Notes under the pieces: generated by a model
Seen by the model: only the letters and a program-made list of their open reading frames with translations
Told to the model about the DNA's origin: nothing
Database searches by the model: none
NCBI GenBank assembly: GCA_013213875.1
Contig: JABSSV010000130.1
Coordinates: forward strand, 1 to 9,011
Reading direction: 5' to 3'
DNA: 9,011 bases
Source of the DNA: Lysobacterales bacterium
GTDB taxonomy: Bacteria; Pseudomonadota; Gammaproteobacteria; Xanthomonadales; SZUA-36
Shown here: in pieces, positions 6,425 through 9,011 of the stretch
Position numbering within the stretch: position 1 is the first letter of the stretch
Layout of the letters: each line of letters opens with the position of its first letter
Program-made: the position numbers and the translations under genes

Positions 6425-6757
6425 CTAGTGCGCCTTTAAAGCGCGCTTCGCCGCGAACAGCAGCGCACGCACGATCACATAGGCCACCGAGCCGAGAGCC
6501 ACCAGCACCAAGGGGCCCGTTGACGGCGTTAAATCCAAATCTGACGCCTCGTAAAAATACCATCCGGCCGCCGCCAAAAGCACCGAAATGGCCGCGTAGC
6601 TGGCCATTTTCAAGCGATAAATCCGATCCCGAAGGCGCCGACGGGACAGCTCCGAGAGCTGCTCGTCAGACAGGTCACCGCGCTCTGTGTCGCAACTGGG
6701 ACAGGCAGGCGCTTTGCTGGACATGGGTTTACGGCAGCTGGGACAGTTGATAATCAC
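6425..6757 (-). CDS. Zinc-ribbon protein with two membrane helices
   Basis: A predicted 110-residue small inner-membrane protein. GTG at 6755-6757 is chosen because AGGAAAC lies just upstream and the protein then begins at once with a zinc ribbon, CPSC (Cys5, Cys8) and CPSC (Cys19, Cys22). A longer reading from 6904 would overlap the kinase gene and add a low-complexity Arg-rich stretch with no family look. After the ribbon comes a charged linker, LSDEQLSELSRRRLRDRIYR, and two hydrophobic helices, about 52-72 and 82-103, joined by an acidic SDLDLTPSTG loop. With four Cys the ribbon should bind one Zn2+, probably on the cytoplasmic side. The gene is 53 nt after the histidine kinase on the same strand, so it may be the third cistron of that operon. 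It converges on the secreted-protein gene with 17 nt between stops. Function unknown. Confidence 0.75.
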   Translation of the reverse strand: MIINCPSCRKPMSSKAPACPSCDTERGDLSDEQLSELSRRRLRDRIYRLKMASYAAISVLLAAAGWYFYEASDLDLTPSTGPLVLVALGSVAYVIVRALLFAAKRALKAH

Positions 6758-6810
6758 GATCGGTTTCCTACGGGAATTAGCGCAGAAGGTATCACGCCTG
6801 CGCGCGCGCT

Positions 6811-8097
6811 TCAGCCTGCCGCTTTGCCGAAGAAATTCAGCGTGGCGCGGAGACCGCCCTCCTCCCGGTTGGCGAAATGGATCTGCCAGCCGTACAGTCG
6901 GCACAAACGCTTCACAATCGCCAGGCCCAAGCCGGAACCCTTGCCCTCCGCACGAGCGCCACGGAAGTGTCGGTCCATGACCCGCGCCAGCTCTTCTTCC
7001 GGAATGCCCGGCCCCGTATCTTCAACCGTCAGCTGCCCGTCACTGACCGTAACCACCACCTCGCCCTCTGCGGTGTAGCGCACCGCATTGCTGATCAGGT
7101 TGCCAATGGTCACCGCCAACACGGACTCCGGCGCAATCACGCTGAGTTTTGCCTGCTCCAACAGGCGCAGCTCCAGGGGCCGGCTTTCCAGCAGGGGGCG
7201 GTGCATTTGCATGACATCCTCAGCCACCCGTGCCACATCATAGGACCGGCTGTCTTCATGGGTGCCGCGCTCTGAGCGTACGAGATGCAACAGAGCGGTG
7301 GTGATGTCCGTGGACTGGCGCGCGGCGCGCGCAATCCTGAGCAGGCGATGACGCGTGCGGCTGGGCAGGTCTTCCTGAGCCAGAAGCAGTTCCGTTGCCC
7401 CGGAGATCACCGCCAGCGGCGTTCTGAGCTCATGACTGACATCAGCGTTGAACTCACGATCACGCTCTACCAAATGCACCATGCGCTCCGCGTAGGAATC
7501 CAGCGCAGCCGCGAGCTGACCGACCTCATCATCCGCAAAACGCTCGGCCAGCCGCTGGTCAGGCGCATGCTCCTCAAGATGCTCCAAACGGCCGGCCAGT
7601 TCCGTCACCGGCTTCATGACCCGACTGGAGGACCACAGGCCGATGGCTAGGGACAGCAAGGAAAACAGCAGCACCACGCCCAGCAGGGCCCAGATCAGTC
7701 GGGTGGTAAGACGGCTGTTGTCGGATACGTCATAGGTCAGAAAGGCCCACAGGTCGTCATCCTTGCGCACCGCTGCCTTGAAGGCCACACCGCCAATGGT
7801 GACATCATGCACGCCCGTGTCCAGGGACCGGACCTGTGCCGCCACGCTGCGATTGGGGTCGCCGGGCCGGGTCACGTAGCCCTGAATGCGGGTATAGAAC
7901 GGCTCGACCACACTGGGGTCAGCGCGCAGCTGGGCCACATAATCATCGAGCTCCTGCTCCAGTGTGGCCCCGATCAGCTGGTCTTCCAGATAGCTCTGCA
8001 GCGTTAATACGCTGATGGCAAGCAAACCGCTGAGCAGCGTACCCAGCAGCAGAAAAGACAGAATAATGCGGCTGCGGAGCCTACGACGAAACCGCAT
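6811..8097 (-). CDS. Sensor histidine kinase (HAMP, HisKA, HATPase_c)
   Basis: A 428-residue inner-membrane kinase that should phosphorylate the regulator encoded just upstream. Domain order: a basic N-terminus, TM1 (about 11-32), a periplasmic sensor of roughly 100 residues with no cysteine, TM2 (about 133-155), a HAMP linker (about 156-208) and the dimerisation helix with the H box FNADVSHELRTP (phospho-acceptor His222). The catalytic domain shows the N box NLISN (333-337), the G1 box VEDTGPGIP (Asp360), the F box HFRGA near 377-381, and the G2 box GKGSGLGLAIV (385-395). All key residues are intact. The ATG at 8095-8097 has GGAG 4 nt upstream inside the end of the regulator gene, with a 17-nt coding overlap that suggests translational coupling. 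The sensor domain is not recognisable, so the signal is unknown; short sensors of this type often respond to cations, peptides or envelope damage. Confidence 0.96.
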   Translation of the reverse strand: MRFRRRLRSRIILSFLLLGTLLSGLLAISVLTLQSYLEDQLIGATLEQELDDYVAQLRADPSVVEPFYTRIQGYVTRPGDPNRSVAAQVRSLDTGVHDVTIGGVAFKAAVRKDDDLWAFLTYDVSDNSRLTTRLIWALLGVVLLFSLLSLAIGLWSSSRVMKPVTELAGRLEHLEEHAPDQRLAERFADDEVGQLAAALDSYAERMVHLVERDREFNADVSHELRTPLAVISGATELLLAQEDLPSRTRHRLLRIARAARQSTDITTALLHLVRSERGTHEDSRSYDVARVAEDVMQMHRPLLESRPLELRLLEQAKLSVIAPESVLAVTIGNLISNAVRYTAEGEVVVTVSDGQLTVEDTGPGIPEEELARVMDRHFRGARAEGKGSGLGLAIVKRLCRLYGWQIHFANREEGGLRATLNFFGKAAG

Positions 8098-8767
8098 TAG
8101 ACTCCATCAGCCGATAGCCAATTCCATGACGGGTCTGGATCATCTTGCTGCCGAACGGCTTATCCAGCTGGGCACGCAGCGAGTGGATATGCACGCGAAG
8201 ACTGTCGCTGTCAGGCATTTCCTCGCCCCACACCTGCTTCTCCAGCTCGCTGCGTGTAACCACGTTGGGAGAAGCTTCCATAAGGCAGCGCAGCAGCTTC
8301 AGACCAATGGGGTTCAGCTCTATCTCATGGCCGGCGCGATGAACCGTCAGCGTATCCTGGTTAAATTTGAGATCACCGACCTGCAGCATGCGACTGCTGC
8401 GGTGGCGACCGCGGCGAGCCAGCACATCCAGCCGTGCCTCCACTTCCTGCAGAGCGAAAGGTTTGACCAGATAATCATCGGCACCTTTCTCAAATCCGGC
8501 GAGTTTGTCCTCAAGCCGGTCGCGAGCGGTCAGCATAAGAACCGGTGTGTCCTTACCCGCCTCGCCGCGCAATTTCCGACAAACCTCCAGCCCGTCCATA
8601 CCCGGCAACTGGAGATCCAGCACGATGGCATCAAACTCGTTGACAACCGCAAGATGGAGTCCGGTCACGCCATCGCCGGCGAAGTCCACGAGATGACCGC
8701 GGTCTTCAAGGTAATCGCCAAGATTGGCGGCGATGTCGGGATTATCCTCAACAATCAGAATATGCAT
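8081..8767 (-). CDS. OmpR/PhoB-family response regulator
   Basis: A 228-residue DNA-binding response regulator, partner of the kinase. The receiver domain (1-118) has the acidic pair Glu7-Asp8, phospho-acceptor Asp51 (in VLDLQLPGMDG), switch Thr80 in MLTARD, and Lys101 in the KPF motif. All of these are canonical. The C-terminal winged helix (about 128-222) shows the expected ELNPIGLKLLRCLMEASPNVVTR start, the RVHIHSLRAQLDKP recognition helix and the RHGIGYRL wing. It reads like PhoP/QseB-type regulators but I would not assign a named orthologue. The start ATG (8765-8767) has only a weak ribosome site. Upstream it faces a region with duplicated short motifs (8772-8833) and, beyond that, a rho-independent terminator on the same strand. 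OmpR-family regulators bind direct repeats with an ~11-nt period, which makes the GTTAAA repeats at 8970-8986 of interest. Confidence 0.97.
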   Translation of the reverse strand: MHILIVEDNPDIAANLGDYLEDRGHLVDFAGDGVTGLHLAVVNEFDAIVLDLQLPGMDGLEVCRKLRGEAGKDTPVLMLTARDRLEDKLAGFEKGADDYLVKPFALQEVEARLDVLARRGRHRSSRMLQVGDLKFNQDTLTVHRAGHEIELNPIGLKLLRCLMEASPNVVTRSELEKQVWGEEMPDSDSLRVHIHSLRAQLDKPFGSKMIQTRHGIGYRLMESNAVSS

Positions 8768-8771
8768 AAAC

Positions 8772-8833
8772 GGTGGTCTCGCTACTCAACCTGTTCCTGC
8801 GCCCACGGCGCCCCAGCGGGTGGTCCCTGTTCC
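8772..8833. repeat. Duplicated short motif pair upstream of the response regulator
   Basis: GGTGGTC occurs at 8772-8778 and 8819-8825, and CCTGTTCC at 8790-8797 and 8826-8833. In the copy near the gene the two blocks are 11 nt apart; in the distal copy they touch. The stretch spans the likely leader/promoter of the two-component operon, so it could be a regulator binding array or a decayed tandem duplication. I see no convincing -10/-35 pair in it. Confidence 0.4.
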
Positions 8834-8840
8834 CGGGCAC

Positions 8841-8880
8841 GAAAAAAGAAAGGCCCAAGCCGGATACCCCGCTTGGGCCT
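8841..8880 (-). terminator. Strong rho-independent terminator on the minus strand
   Basis: A perfect 10-bp stem, AGGCCCAAGC (8851-8860) and GCTTGGGCCT (8871-8880), encloses a 10-nt loop. Read on the minus strand it is followed at once by a nine-base T-rich tract (complement of 8842-8850, eight T in nine). The plus strand lacks a T-tract after the stem, so it acts for minus-strand transcripts only. It lies 74 nt upstream of the response-regulator start, in the same direction. It must therefore end something coming from the right, or act as a leader attenuator for the two-component operon. Confidence 0.85.
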
Positions 8881-9011
8881 ATGCCCCAGGCTGTCCATGG
8901 TTCGGACGGCGCGCGTCGCTGTCCAGGAGTGTCATGGCTTCGGCCCTAAGGCAGTGTACGGTCGCGCGAGTTAAACCGGTGTTAAAGGTGCCGCGCTATT
9001 TATGTTAACCG
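8881..9011. other. Right-edge region without a clear gene
   Basis: No convincing protein gene lies in these 131 nt. On the minus strand all three frames hit a stop quickly; the longest, ending at the TAA complementary to 8971-8973, would give a C-terminus of only 12 residues (VNINSAAPLTPV) and might be the tail of a gene beyond the window. The DNA between that stop and the terminator would then be a roughly 90-nt 3' untranslated stretch. Alternatively it encodes a small RNA ending at the terminator. It also holds an 8-bp direct repeat GCTGTCCA (8890-8897 and 8918-8925). Nothing resembling tRNA, tmRNA or RNase P RNA was seen. Confidence 0.4.
8970..9009. promoter_or_regulatory. GTTAAA direct repeats, possible OmpR-family operator
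   Basis: GTTAAA occurs at 8970-8975 and 8981-8986, an exact 11-nt period, and GTTAAC follows at 9004-9009. On the minus strand the first two read CCTTTA-N5-GGTTTA, similar to the enterobacterial PhoP box ((T/G)GTTTA-N5-(T/G)GTTTA) with one half matching fully. OmpR-family dimers bind such tandem repeats. This lies about 200 nt upstream of an OmpR-family gene, so autoregulation is an attractive but unproven idea. Confidence 0.35.

Noticed and set aside
6758..6904. Longer start for the zinc-ribbon protein
   Set aside because: It would lie inside the end of the kinase gene and add a low-complexity basic stretch; the GTG with AGGAAAC upstream fits better.
4218..8767. Sulfotransferase plus two-component system as a RaxST/RaxRH-like locus
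   Set aside because: The sulfotransferase is a TPR fusion unlike RaxST, no type I secretion genes or RaxX-like peptide are present, and the regulator and kinase lie on the other strand in a convergent unit, so adjacency is the only link.
8015..8974. 319-codon plus-strand open frame opposite the response regulator
   Set aside because: It is the antisense shadow of a regulator whose catalytic and DNA-binding residues are all intact; the translated product shows no domain and runs through the terminator.

Overview
The window looks like chromosomal DNA from a GC-rich gammaproteobacterium. The transketolase N-terminus is close to the enterobacterial protein. The combination of a TonB-receptor-like outer-membrane protein, a TPR-sulfotransferase and a short secreted protein suggests the Xanthomonadales/Wenzhouxiangella neighbourhood, but this lineage call is inference. 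I see no phage, transposase, CRISPR, rRNA or tRNA gene.

Layout. On the minus strand at the left edge are the first ~209 residues of transketolase (1-629), a candidate promoter (680-708) and a REP-like palindrome (734-785). Next comes a two-gene minus-strand unit: a universal stress protein (2347-2778) followed 10 nt later by an AGCS-family sodium:amino-acid symporter (804-2336). A divergent intergenic region (2779-2974) separates this from three plus-strand genes: an exported protein resembling the C-terminal half of a TonB-dependent receptor barrel (2975-4117), a TPR-sulfotransferase fusion (4218-5837), and a small secreted protein of unknown function with a good promoter of its own (5922-6407). 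Converging on these is a minus-strand unit: an OmpR-type response regulator (8081-8767), its histidine kinase (6811-8097, 17 nt overlap) and a small zinc-ribbon protein with two membrane helices (6425-6757). The right edge (8768-9011) has no clear gene, but holds a strong minus-strand rho-independent terminator and two sets of short direct repeats.

How the parts may work together. Usp plus symporter looks like a stress-linked amino-acid uptake unit. Response regulator plus kinase is a complete envelope-sensing two-component system, perhaps with the zinc-ribbon protein as a third cistron. The least ordinary part is 2975-6407: a plug-less receptor-like barrel beside a probable PAPS-dependent sulfotransferase and a secreted protein. 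The other notable spot is the terminator 74 nt upstream of the response regulator, which implies either an upstream gene ending near the window edge, a small RNA, or a leader that attenuates the two-component operon. All family assignments come from reading motifs, not from database searches.
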